NCBI GenBank assembly: GCA_016286145.1 | Contig: JAEESD010000005.1 | Coordinates: 1 to 37,999, forward strand | Length of the DNA stretch: 37,999 nt | Source: Bacteroidales bacterium | GTDB lineage: Bacteria > Bacteroidota > Bacteroidia > Bacteroidales > UBA932 | Direction: 5' to 3' | In this document: positions 1 to 9,436 of the stretch, piece by piece | Position numbering within the stretch: the stretch's first letter is position 1 | Layout: every line of letters starts with the position of its first letter | Translations under genes and position numbers: made by a program | Notes under the pieces: model-generated | What the model saw: only the letters and a program-made list of their open reading frames with translations | The model's database searches: none | Told to the model about the DNA's origin: nothing

Positions 1-198
1 AAGACCGCTGCGCGGGCGGACCTGAACCTCATAGCCTACAGGTATCTCCAGGAACAGGCCGGTCGGGACCATAGCCCTCTGAAGGGGCTCAAGAGTAATA
101 GGCTCGGAGAGGTCTGCGCGGACGTCCATTCCTGCCGCAAAAGGGGTAGAATAAGCGGGCAGGCCGTTTTTGCTGCGGTTGATTACTTTAACTGTCAT
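1..198 (-). CDS. dut: dUTP diphosphatase (dUTPase), C-terminus cut off by window edge
   Basis: My translation of the reverse complement of 1-198 gives [66 protein letters not shown]. It contains dUTPase motifs ([20 protein letters not shown]). Partial; not in the ORF track. Confidence 0.93.
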   Translation of the reverse strand, partial: MTVKVINRSKNGLPAYSTPFAAGMDVRADLSEPITLEPLQRAMVPTGLFLEIPVGYEVQVRPRSGL

Positions 199-199
199 T

Positions 200-1282
200 T
201 TATTTGGGTGCGATATAGTACAGTACTCCCGTAATTATGGTATACAGGACATTAGGTATCCAAAGGGCGACGCTGGGAGGCAGCAGTCCGGTATAGACGA
301 ACATCTGGGAGAAGCGAAGGAAGAGGATGTAGGAGAAAGCAAGGGCGATTCCTATTCCAAGGTTCCAGCCTATACCTCCCCTCCTTTTCTTAGAGGACAG
401 GGCGACTCCCATTATAGTCAGGATGATGGCGGAGAACGGCAGAGCCATTCTGGTGTTCTTTTCGATCTCCGCATACATAATATTCGAGTCTCCCCTCATC
501 TGCTGCGTTGCGATCAGCTGGTTGAGCTCCGGAGCGTTCAGCGTCTGGACCGTATTTTCGTTGAAACGGAAATCATCGAGGGTGAGGGCGATAACAGTAT
601 CCAGCTTCTCTCCGTACTGGACCTTGTCCTCCAAACCTGAGGTATACTCGCGCAGGAAGTACCTCTTAAGCTTCCAGCCCTTGATAGTAGTATCCCACTG
701 GGCTGATTCTGCGGACAGTTTACTTACGAGCTGGTTGTTTTCTACAGACTCGAGGGTGAATTTGTATGCAGTCTTATTCCAGTTGCTGAAAGACTCTACA
801 TACACAAACTGCCCGGGGGCTATCTGGTAATGGACATTCTTTTCCTTGGGGCCGGAATTTTTCTTCAGATACTGTTCGTCGAATTCCGTTCGGGCCCGGT
901 TGGAATGTGGGATGACATACATATTGAGCCCGAGCGAAAGGAGCGCGATAATCACTGATGCCGCTATATACGGAACCATCATACGGTGATAGCTGACACC
1001 TCCGGAAAGGATAGCGATAATCTCGGAATTGGCAGCCAGTCTGGACGTAAAGAGGATAACCGTAATGAAGACAAACAGCGGGCTGTACATATTCACGAAA
1101 TACGGAATGAAGTTCAGGTAATAATCAAAGATGATAGCCTTGAGAGGGGCTTCATTCTTGACGAAGTCATCGATCTTCTCCGAAATATCGAAGATGATGA
1201 TGATTCCGATAATGAGGATCAGGGCGACGAAAAACGTCACCAGGAACCTCTTGAATATGTACCAGTCCAGCTTCCTTATCAT
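200..1282 (-). CDS. lptG: LptF/LptG family lipopolysaccharide export permease
   Basis: 360 aa; N-terminal [14 protein letters not shown], membrane segments and the [17 protein letters not shown] motif typical of the YjgP/YjgQ family; 4-nt overlap with tgt. LptG versus LptF not resolved. Confidence 0.88.
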   Translation of the reverse strand: MIRKLDWYIFKRFLVTFFVALILIIGIIIIFDISEKIDDFVKNEAPLKAIIFDYYLNFIPYFVNMYSPLFVFITVILFTSRLAANSEIIAILSGGVSYHRMMVPYIAASVIIALLSLGLNMYVIPHSNRARTEFDEQYLKKNSGPKEKNVHYQIAPGQFVYVESFSNWNKTAYKFTLESVENNQLVSKLSAESAQWDTTIKGWKLKRYFLREYTSGLEDKVQYGEKLDTVIALTLDDFRFNENTVQTLNAPELNQLIATQQMRGDSNIMYAEIEKNTRMALPFSAIILTIMGVALSSKKRRGGIGWNLGIGIALAFSYILFLRFSQMFVYTGLLPPSVALWIPNVLYTIITGVLYYIAPK

Positions 1283-2409
1283 AGTCTGGCAGTAAGTTTC
1301 TTAACCGCAGCTTCTTTCCACGTAGCGAAATCGCCGGCTTCTATATGAGCGCGGGCCTGACGGACCACATCCAGATAGAAGGCCAGGTTGTGTTCACTGG
1401 CAATCATCGCAGCAAACATCTCTCCTGCAATGAAAAGATGTCTGAGATATGCTTTCGAGTATTCGTGATCAACAAATGAAGTGCCACAAGGGTCTATCTC
1501 CGAGAAATCGTTTTCCCACTTCGCATTTCTCATATTCATCACGCCGTTCCAGGTAAACAACATTCCGTTCCGGCCGTTTCTGGTAGGCATCACGCAGTCG
1601 AACATATCCACTCCCCTTGCGATTCCTTCGAGAAGGTTTGCCGGGGTTCCTACACCCATCAGATAGCGGGCCTTGTCCTGGGGGATAACCGGATCCAGGA
1701 CCTCGAGCATCTCGTACATCTTCTCGGTAGGCTCTCCTACCGCAAGGCCTCCGATCGAAATACCGGCCTCAGCGAACTGGAGGGCGTGTTCCGCCGCCTC
1801 AACCCTGAGGTCTGGATACACACAACCCTGGATGATGGGGAAAAAGGTCTGGGAATAACCGTAGAGCGGATCCGTCTCGCGGAAACGCGCGGCGAAACGC
1901 TCCAGCCACCTCTTTGTAAGGTCCAGCGACTTACGGGCGTAGCGCTTGTCTGCATCTCCCGGGCAGCATTCGTCCAGAGCCATCATAATGTCGGCTCCGA
2001 TGATTCGCTGGGTATCTACGTTGTTTTCCGGGGTAAAGATGTGTTTCGAGCCGTCTATGTGGCTGCGGAAGGTACATCCTTCCTCGGTAAGTTTTCTTAT
2101 TCCTGTAAGGGAAAAGACCTGGAATCCGCCGCTGTCTGTAAGGATGGGGCGGTCCCAGTTCTCGAATTTGTGGAGTCCGCCGGCTGCCTTGAGCACGTCA
2201 AGACCGGGGCGGAGGTAAAGATGATAGGTATTGCCGAGGATAATCTCAGCGTCTATATCCTGCTTCAGATCACGGTGATACACGCCCTTTACCGAGCCTA
2301 CTGTACCGACCGGCATAAAGATAGGCGTACGGATCTGGCCGTGGTCTGTAGTAATCAGACCTGTTCTGGCGGCACTTCCGGAATCTTTGTGTTGAAGCTG
2401 AAAAATCAT
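1279..2409 (-). CDS. tgt: queuine tRNA-ribosyltransferase
   Basis: 376 aa; PIFMPVGTVGSVKG, GNTYHLYLRPG, LTDSGGFQVFSL, FDCVMPTRNGRNG motifs of bacterial TGT. Confidence 0.97.
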   Translation of the reverse strand: MIFQLQHKDSGSAARTGLITTDHGQIRTPIFMPVGTVGSVKGVYHRDLKQDIDAEIILGNTYHLYLRPGLDVLKAAGGLHKFENWDRPILTDSGGFQVFSLTGIRKLTEEGCTFRSHIDGSKHIFTPENNVDTQRIIGADIMMALDECCPGDADKRYARKSLDLTKRWLERFAARFRETDPLYGYSQTFFPIIQGCVYPDLRVEAAEHALQFAEAGISIGGLAVGEPTEKMYEMLEVLDPVIPQDKARYLMGVGTPANLLEGIARGVDMFDCVMPTRNGRNGMLFTWNGVMNMRNAKWENDFSEIDPCGTSFVDHEYSKAYLRHLFIAGEMFAAMIASEHNLAFYLDVVRQARAHIEAGDFATWKEAAVKKLTARL

Positions 2410-2482
2410 CCCCCAAAGATAGTGAAATCCCGCGAAAAACTTGTAAATTTGTTAGCTACTAGCTAATACTAACAACACTATA

Positions 2483-3760
2483 ATGAAAAGTTCCCAGCTA
2501 AAGATCAGGCTCGTCCTGATGCTTGTTCTCCAGTACGCCGCCTGGGGCGCCTACCTTACTTCTCTCGGAAGATATCTGGGCAATGCCGGTCTCGGCCCCC
2601 AGATCAAGTGGTTCTTCGCGATGCAGGGCATCGTCTCCATCTTTATGCCTACCCTGATGGGTATCGTAGCAGACCGCTTTATCCAGGCTCAGAAAACTCT
2701 CTCCCTCTGCCACGGTCTCGCCGGTCTGTTTATGATCGGAGCCGGCCTGTACTGTATGAGTGCAGCAGGAAGTATTCAGTTCGCTCCGCTTTTCGTGCTC
2801 TATAGCCTCAGCGTAGCGTTCTATATGCCTACCATCGCAATCTCCAATTCCGTTGCATACAACGCGATGGGAAAGAACGGAATGGACCCCGTAAAGGAAT
2901 TCCCTCCGCTCCGCGTTTTCGGTACTGTAGGTTTCATCTGCAGTATGCTCCTTACCAACTTCCTCAAGATTGGCGGAGTTGCCCTGCAGGATTCCTACAC
3001 CCAGCTCTTCTCTTCCGGCCTGCTCTCGCTTATCCTCTGCGGCTACGCCCTTACGATGCCCGCCTGCGAGACTAACCGCGGCGAGTCCCAGAGCCTTGCG
3101 GAGGCCTTTGGCCTCAAGGCCTTCAGCCTCTTCAAGGACGGCCAGTTCGCAATCTTCTTTATCTTCTCGATGCTTCTTGGAGCGTCTCTTCAGATTACTA
3201 ACGGCTACGCCAATACTTTCCTTGGCTCCTTCGCAGCGAACCCCGCTCTTGCAGATACCTTTGCGGTAAAGAACTCAAACGCTCTTATCGCCATCAGCCA
3301 GGCTTCGGAGACCCTTTGCATCCTCCTCATCCCGTTCTGTATGAAGAAGCTCGGAATCAAGAAAGTGATGCTGCTTGCCATGTTCGCCTGGGTCTTCCGT
3401 TTTGGCCTGTTCGGACTCGGTAACCCCGCCTGGCCGGGAGTACTGCTGTTCGTCCTCAGCTGCATAGTCTACGGTGTCGCCTTCGACTTCTTCAATATCT
3501 CCGGCTCGCTGTATGTCAATGAAAACACTACCCCTGATATCCGTTCGAGCGCTCAGGGAGTCTTTATGCTGATGACCAATGGTCTGGGCGCTACAGTAGG
3601 TACCCTCGCCGCAGGTAAGGTAGTCGAGGCTTGCGATGTGTTCAACACTCCCGCAAACTGGAGCAACGCCTGGTATATCTTCGCCGGTTATGCTCTTGTA
3701 GTCGCAGTCCTCTTCGCAATCCTCTTCAAGGACCCGACCAAGAAAGCGAGCAAAGCCTAG
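2483..3760 (+). CDS. MFS nucleoside permease (NupG/XapB-like nucleoside:H+ symporter family)
   Basis: 425 aa with about 12 hydrophobic segments; N-terminus KIRLVLMLVLQYAAWGAYLTSLGRYL resembles nucleoside:H+ symporters. Confidence 0.82.
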   Translation: MKSSQLKIRLVLMLVLQYAAWGAYLTSLGRYLGNAGLGPQIKWFFAMQGIVSIFMPTLMGIVADRFIQAQKTLSLCHGLAGLFMIGAGLYCMSAAGSIQFAPLFVLYSLSVAFYMPTIAISNSVAYNAMGKNGMDPVKEFPPLRVFGTVGFICSMLLTNFLKIGGVALQDSYTQLFSSGLLSLILCGYALTMPACETNRGESQSLAEAFGLKAFSLFKDGQFAIFFIFSMLLGASLQITNGYANTFLGSFAANPALADTFAVKNSNALIAISQASETLCILLIPFCMKKLGIKKVMLLAMFAWVFRFGLFGLGNPAWPGVLLFVLSCIVYGVAFDFFNISGSLYVNENTTPDIRSSAQGVFMLMTNGLGATVGTLAAGKVVEACDVFNTPANWSNAWYIFAGYALVVAVLFAILFKDPTKKASKA

Positions 3761-3762
3761 AG

Positions 3763-6591
3763 CTAGTAAATATCCATCGATTCATACGCGGCCTCGATAA
3801 GATAATTGTCGAGGCCGTTGTATTGAGTACCGTGGTCGAAGGTACCCAGATCATACTGCCTCACAAGATGGTAGTAGCCCTTGCTGCCGTCGCTGGACCA
3901 GCTGTCGTCTGCAAAGAACACATTGGATGACTGGTCAAGAAGAAGCTCCTGATAGGTCTGAGACCCCACCTTGAAAGAGAATCTCAAAGCTGAGGGATAT
4001 CCGCTCAAGAAAGCTGTCGCCTCCTCAAGAGTAGCATCGGGATCAAGGCGCGGGAGCAGGATTTCATAGCTCAACCCTTCCGCAGTTCCCCACATATCGT
4101 AATCTACGGCATCTCCATATTCCGAACGGAGCTTCACTCCTGAAGGGAAACAGGAAACCCATACTCCCCTGTTTTCAGGAACAGTAAATTCCGTAAAGGG
4201 CGCGTGGGTCACCGAGACTCTGTTCCCGAATGAACGGTCGAAATGACAGCCGACCGGAACATACAGAACTACCCCTACGGTGTAATAACCGGTAAAAGTC
4301 CTGCCGGTGTGGGGATTGGTCACGGTTCCCGTAAGGCCGAGCATACCGCAAGCAGGGAAGTTAGTCTGACTCATCTGGCTGAAAGTAAAGGTATTACCCG
4401 AGAGCGAGGCCCCTGCAGAATATCTGTCCGAAGTTCCTCCGTCAACCGCCATCGACGGGATGTTGTAGTCTGAGCCGTCGGCGTGGTTGACTGTCCACGT
4501 TACTCCGTCCATTCCGGGAGCGCGATAACTACCTCCCGAAGTAAAGTCTATCTGGCTTGTCATACTCCTCATAGATCCGGGAGCAATTTGGAAATTGTAA
4601 CATAAACCGAGATATCTCTGAGACGGGAATGCGGCTACGGCAGTAACCGCGCCGGACGAACTTATAGTATCGCCGTTTGAGAGATGGAGACTTACATTCA
4701 TAGGGAAAGGCTGAGTCGAATCTCCATACACGTCCGTACCATAACAGTAGATCAGCGCAAGCTGGGGGTTGTACTCGAACTCGTCGTAGCTTCTCGTCCA
4801 ATAGAAAATGTCCTTCCCGAACCTCTCCGAACTCTGTATGTCCGGGAGACCGTAGAAATCTAGGAACTCGCTGTAATAGTCCCTTTCAAGTTCTTGCTTG
4901 TGTTTATACTCAAGTAGCTGGGAAGGTATCCTGAAACGCCTCACATCCAGATCTTCTCCCCGCGAATCCGTCAGATAGACATAAACGACACTGTCGTAGT
5001 AGTAGTTACTGGATATAAGGTGAGATAAACGCCCCGATTCCGTAACCACTCCGTCTGTAACCGTAAGTATGGGGTACTCTGCAGCCGGCATCATAATTCC
5101 AGCCCACGATTTAAACTGAGTGAACTGAAAGAACACCTGAGCTCCGGAGCGAAGAGGCCTGAAGAACAGCTTGTGCTCGCTATGAAGAACATAGTATTCA
5201 ACCCCATTATGGTTATCAATATGATACTCTACATTCTCGCTCCTTGCGGGACCTACCGTAGTAGTCCAATCCGCGGCCTGGACAACTATAGGATTCGACG
5301 CGCTGGCGGTGTACAGGTCATAATAACCATACTCTCCGGCGTAAGTGGGAAAAGAATAATTCAGATCAGTAAGCGGTGAATAATGAAAATCCAGGGTAAC
5401 ATCTGTAGAAGACGAATGCAGCCCGTCCCAGGATCTTACCGTAAGAGTTCTGCAAGGTCTCTGATCCCCATCATAGAGGCCTCTTACCCAGACCTCCCCG
5501 CCTTCCACTTTCGCTTCCATTATGGGGCTGCCAGAGTCCGAGAAACTCGCACTGTAGGCCATATCAGGCGGACTTACAGTAAGAGGGATCTTTGTCCACC
5601 CATCTTCCTGCATTACAGTCTGGGAAGCATTGGGAAAAGACAGTACACGCTCGTCTTCGAAATTCTCCATATCCACCTTCCAACTGCTACGCAAAGTTCC
5701 TGAATCAGTCAGCGAGAGAGTAATAGTTACGGAAGAATTGCGCAGAACATTGAAGTCTGTACAGTTATCCGCTCCCAGCATAAGATTCAAGCCCAGATCT
5801 GCAGTAGCCCCGATGGTAGTCCAGTCCCCCTCTATATGAAGGTAGGTACATAGCCCGCGCTTAGACGCGGGAATGTTGGCAGGTATCTTAGCCCACGGAT
5901 CGTCGTTATCCGGCAGAAGCACTCCCTGACAGTTTTCCGGCACATAAAACACAGCCGCTCCACCGGCGTTGAGCGCGGCAAGGTCGGCCGCGGACGCATA
6001 ATCGCCGTCCGCGGTCGAGGACGCCGCGCTCGCGGCCGCAAAGGGCTTGATTGAAGATGCTTGCTGCTTGACCCTTACTGAAGTGATTTGATACTCACAA
6101 TTCTCCAGATTCTTATCCAGGACCAGGCTATACCGGGCAAAGAGCCTTGTAAGGGGCATCTCAAGAGAGGAAGACGAACCTGCAGTTATTGCCACCCCGG
6201 AGCGGTTACACATTACCATCCCGGAGGGCGTTACTGTTATTGTCTGCAGATCGCTTTCTCGGAGCGGAGCGTGGATTTGTCCGCAATTAGCAAGGGCGTA
6301 GAGGGTATAGCTTACATTTCTGATCAGTTCGAGAGACAGCTCATCATCCTCCCCGAATGATTCCGCTGCCAGCTGTCCGCCACGATAAGCATAGACATTG
6401 AGAGAACTCACAACAGTCTCAGAGAGTTGCAGCGAACTCTTCGTATGATTTTCCCTTGCCTTGATGCAGACGCTGATAAGATTGTCTTCTTCCTCCTGCT
6501 GCAGGCACTCTAGCTGAGTTTCGCATTCGAGAGGCTCGCAGCTCGCTGCGCAGAAAGCCGCAAGGAACGCTATCAATAGTATCTTTCTCAT
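3763..6591 (-). CDS. DUF4906-type fimbrial tip/accessory lipoprotein
   Basis: 942 aa; lipoprotein signal MRKILLIAFLAAFCAASC; last gene of a fimA/mfa2-like cluster; 4-nt overlap with the upstream gene. Confidence 0.72.
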   Translation of the reverse strand: MRKILLIAFLAAFCAASCEPLECETQLECLQQEEEDNLISVCIKARENHTKSSLQLSETVVSSLNVYAYRGGQLAAESFGEDDELSLELIRNVSYTLYALANCGQIHAPLRESDLQTITVTPSGMVMCNRSGVAITAGSSSSLEMPLTRLFARYSLVLDKNLENCEYQITSVRVKQQASSIKPFAAASAASSTADGDYASAADLAALNAGGAAVFYVPENCQGVLLPDNDDPWAKIPANIPASKRGLCTYLHIEGDWTTIGATADLGLNLMLGADNCTDFNVLRNSSVTITLSLTDSGTLRSSWKVDMENFEDERVLSFPNASQTVMQEDGWTKIPLTVSPPDMAYSASFSDSGSPIMEAKVEGGEVWVRGLYDGDQRPCRTLTVRSWDGLHSSSTDVTLDFHYSPLTDLNYSFPTYAGEYGYYDLYTASASNPIVVQAADWTTTVGPARSENVEYHIDNHNGVEYYVLHSEHKLFFRPLRSGAQVFFQFTQFKSWAGIMMPAAEYPILTVTDGVVTESGRLSHLISSNYYYDSVVYVYLTDSRGEDLDVRRFRIPSQLLEYKHKQELERDYYSEFLDFYGLPDIQSSERFGKDIFYWTRSYDEFEYNPQLALIYCYGTDVYGDSTQPFPMNVSLHLSNGDTISSSGAVTAVAAFPSQRYLGLCYNFQIAPGSMRSMTSQIDFTSGGSYRAPGMDGVTWTVNHADGSDYNIPSMAVDGGTSDRYSAGASLSGNTFTFSQMSQTNFPACGMLGLTGTVTNPHTGRTFTGYYTVGVVLYVPVGCHFDRSFGNRVSVTHAPFTEFTVPENRGVWVSCFPSGVKLRSEYGDAVDYDMWGTAEGLSYEILLPRLDPDATLEEATAFLSGYPSALRFSFKVGSQTYQELLLDQSSNVFFADDSWSSDGSKGYYHLVRQYDLGTFDHGTQYNGLDNYLIEAAYESMDIY

Positions 6592-7358
6592 AACTCAATC
6601 TTTTCCCAATCGCAGATCCTTACCGATACACCTGCATCGGAATAATCTACGTTCACATACAAATCCTGCAGATCCTCGCTGGTCCAATCGTAACCGGACG
6701 CTTTGATATAGTCTCCCAGCGCCAGTTTATCCACCGGGGCGCCGTCTGCCTTAGTAAAGTCCTTGTCGTAGAACTCAAGCTCGAGAGAATCGTCTTCCTG
6801 ACGAGGGAGACAGATCTTGTGATACTCGCCTATGACAGGATGTATCATCCTAGAAAAGTCACCTCGAACCGGAGAAAGACTGAAACGGTCCATCCCGCAG
6901 ACATTGCCCTTTACCTTGACGTAGAAGGGATAGGTCGATGTTTCAGATTCTATGATGGTCAGATAGAGCTGGGCGAACTGTTTATGAAGGGTACAGACCA
7001 CCTCAACAAGGTCTGAATACACTCCGATACTGTCTGAGTAGGCATAGATTTCATCCATCTCTTCGCCCGGCTCTATCAACACTTTATCATCTTCCAGACT
7101 GCAGGAATGCAGACCGCTCATTACATTCAGGAGGACCGCGCCTCTTTCAATATCGAAACTTAAGCCGGCAGTCTCCCCGTCCTTGGACATCTGCCCTTCA
7201 TAGCATGAGGAGACTCCTGAGGCATATACCTGCATCAGATCTTCGTCTCCGCCCCTCGCAGTCAGGCAGACCAGTCCAGGACAGGCAGTCCTGTCTGTCT
7301 TAATCGAACACGAAACAAGGCAAAGCGCATACATACATATGAAAGGTATTATTCTCAT
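6588..7358 (-). CDS. FimB/Mfa2-family fimbrial anchor lipoprotein
   Basis: 256 aa; lipobox MRIIPFICMYALCLVSC; size, sequence character and position directly downstream of a fimbrillin-like gene. Confidence 0.72.
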   Translation of the reverse strand: MRIIPFICMYALCLVSCSIKTDRTACPGLVCLTARGGDEDLMQVYASGVSSCYEGQMSKDGETAGLSFDIERGAVLLNVMSGLHSCSLEDDKVLIEPGEEMDEIYAYSDSIGVYSDLVEVVCTLHKQFAQLYLTIIESETSTYPFYVKVKGNVCGMDRFSLSPVRGDFSRMIHPVIGEYHKICLPRQEDDSLELEFYDKDFTKADGAPVDKLALGDYIKASGYDWTSEDLQDLYVNVDYSDAGVSVRICDWEKIEL

Positions 7359-7365
7359 CTGTCCG

Positions 7366-8343
7366 CTACATCAGCTGTTCTGCAATGTCGTTGGTTGTCC
7401 AGCCGTTTACCGAGACGCTGAACGAGATGTCCGACGAGGTTACCGGCGTGTTGGGATTGTCGCTTCCTCCCCTCTTGATAGTAACACCTGTTATTTCGTA
7501 AGACTTGTTGTACTGCAGGGCAGGCATATCCACCGGATAATAGTATTTCTGCGTCCCGAGAGTCGCAACTATTACCAGCCTCGTAGTTTTCGAAGCAGCC
7601 GAGTTAGGCATCACATAGAAATAATGAGGCGTTGAGTAGGAAGAGTTGTTGGCGATTAGAACACCCGGAGCATCCCTCAAGAGCGCAGTTACCTCGCCCT
7701 TATCCTTTCCTTCGTTGTACCATTTGCTGGGAGAAGCATTCAGTTTGTAGTTGAAATTACCTGCCGCATTGACTACATAGATAGAGTCAACTTTGAAAGA
7801 AAGGCTCTGAAGCGAAGCTGCTGTAAAGTTTCTTGTTATCTTCTTCAACACTATTCTTGATACCATTCTTGATACAGGAATTGATACCGAACCCGTACCT
7901 GGGAGCGTTGCGCTGGTACTTCCTACCATCACAAAGGAACTTGTCGAGTTTGAGGAGAGGTCTACCATCGTACTCTCCAGAGCGGAAAGCGAAGTAACAG
8001 ACGAAAGGTTCGGGCCGTTGACTACAGCATATATAGTCCTGGTTCCCGCCGTACATGATACAGAAACAGAACTGGCGTTCGCTGTCCCGTAAGCGTCCAG
8101 GAAATCGCCTCTGAACACCAGTACCTGCAGGGAGTTTACCTTAGCCTCATTAGCTGAGACCGTAGAAGCCTCTCCCGTGGTCTTTGTTTCAACTTCTATA
8201 GCCGCCCCGCCCAAAGTAACATTTATGTTATATCTGGGCTCATCGGGGCCTGGAGCCTCCGTAGACTCAAATTTGTTACAAGAAAGAAAAAGCGCCGAGG
8301 CGGCCAGCACCCATAAGAGCGCTTGCTTGATTGTAGTTTTCAT
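7366..8343 (-). CDS. Major fimbrial subunit, FimA/Mfa1-type fimbrillin lipoprotein
   Basis: 325 aa; signal MKTTIKQALLWVLAASALFLSC; pattern VNSLQVLVFRGDFLDAYGTANAS...GTRTIYAVVNGP typical of Bacteroidales fimbrillins. Confidence 0.82.
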   Translation of the reverse strand: MKTTIKQALLWVLAASALFLSCNKFESTEAPGPDEPRYNINVTLGGAAIEVETKTTGEASTVSANEAKVNSLQVLVFRGDFLDAYGTANASSVSVSCTAGTRTIYAVVNGPNLSSVTSLSALESTMVDLSSNSTSSFVMVGSTSATLPGTGSVSIPVSRMVSRIVLKKITRNFTAASLQSLSFKVDSIYVVNAAGNFNYKLNASPSKWYNEGKDKGEVTALLRDAPGVLIANNSSYSTPHYFYVMPNSAASKTTRLVIVATLGTQKYYYPVDMPALQYNKSYEITGVTIKRGGSDNPNTPVTSSDISFSVSVNGWTTNDIAEQLM

Positions 8344-8380
8344 AACTATCTGGAAGTTTAGTCAGGTTAATAAAAGGGTT

Positions 8381-8728
8381 TTAGAATTCGTATTGGAGGG
8401 GTTCGTCGCTTACAATGACATTGACTTTCGCTGCTACCACTTCGTAAAATGTCTTCTCAATACCGTCTGCACCTACATACTTTTGAGTATGTAACCTTCC
8501 CTGGACATAGACTTTTGATCCGCTCTCGATCTTATCCAGATCTTTGGTCTTGTCGCTGTCCCACGCTACGATGTTGTGCCAGGTCGTATCGATCTGGGCC
8601 ACTCCTTCCCTGTCTTTATAAGCCCTGGAGGTAGCAACCGAGAACCTGGACATTTTAGTACCGTTTACGACCTGCGGCCTTACAGTACCTACGACTCCTC
8701 TCAATTCAATTTTGTTTAGATGTTCCAT
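8381..8728 (-). CDS. ssb: Short single-stranded DNA-binding protein (SSB/OB-fold)
   Basis: 115 aa; MEHLNKIELRGVVGTVRPQVVNGTKMSRFSVATSRAYKD...DTTWHNIVAWDSDK...GSKVYVQGRLHTQKY is the SSB OB-fold signature; no acidic C-terminal tip. Confidence 0.9.
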   Translation of the reverse strand: MEHLNKIELRGVVGTVRPQVVNGTKMSRFSVATSRAYKDREGVAQIDTTWHNIVAWDSDKTKDLDKIESGSKVYVQGRLHTQKYVGADGIEKTFYEVVAAKVNVIVSDEPLQYEF

Positions 8729-9049
8729 ACAGTTTTTCTTTAGTTTATAGTTTTAACATAACGCTCCCTAGGGTCCGCGGCCGGCAAGGGAGTACTGCAA
8801 AGGTGGGCGGTTTAATCCTACTCAGGAAGCGTTTGTGACAGGATTTTGAAAATAAATACGATTCTTTAGCTTTTGAGCTATTCTTTTCAGCCGCTCGAAT
8901 AATTTTTACTTTCCAGCCGCCCAACTCTGGGTCTTAAAGGGAGCAAAACTCGGAGCGAAAAGAAATCCTTTCTGCCGAAAGAATTTTTTATATGAAAAGT
9001 ATTTTTTAATGGTGTTCGCAGTGACGGGATTATGTATAGCTTGCCCCGT

Positions 9050-9436
9050 ATGGAAAAGGAAAGACGCTGCCTTAACTGCAATTCCCCTATCTACGGCCGT
9101 CCAGACAAACTGTTCTGCAGCGACCGCTGCCGGGACAACTGGCACAATATCGAGAAAAGCCTTCTTCGTAAAAGCCGCTCCGCCATACTGGGGATACTTG
9201 AAAAGAATTACGGCATCCTGATTTCGCTGATGAAATCGGAATGCCGCAGATGGCCCCTTGACCTGGTAGAAGGGTTGGGTTTTAAAAGTGATTACTTTAC
9301 GAGAATATCTTCCGGCAAACGCGGAGGGATGGTCTGCGAGTGCTTCAATATAAGATACTGCGTATCAAAAACTAAAATCTGGGATATTGGATTTATATCA
9401 ATTCCCCTTCAAGATCGTAGAGATCTGCGCCTGTAA
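9050..9436 (+). CDS. Small zinc-ribbon protein (Bacteroidetes conserved hypothetical)
   Basis: MEKERRCLNCNSPIYGRPDKLFCSDRCRDNWHN: CxxC...CxxxC zinc-ribbon pattern. The ORF track starts at 9032; the in-frame ATG at 9050 gives a more typical N-terminus. 3' end overlaps rimO by 44 nt. Confidence 0.7.
   Translation: MEKERRCLNCNSPIYGRPDKLFCSDRCRDNWHNIEKSLLRKSRSAILGILEKNYGILISLMKSECRRWPLDLVEGLGFKSDYFTRISSGKRGGMVCECFNIRYCVSKTKIWDIGFISIPLQDRRDLRL

Noticed and set aside
2064-2076. TGCGGAAGGTACA in tgt as a further REP copy
   Set aside because: Only 11 of 13 matches, inside a conserved coding sequence, unpaired; likely chance.
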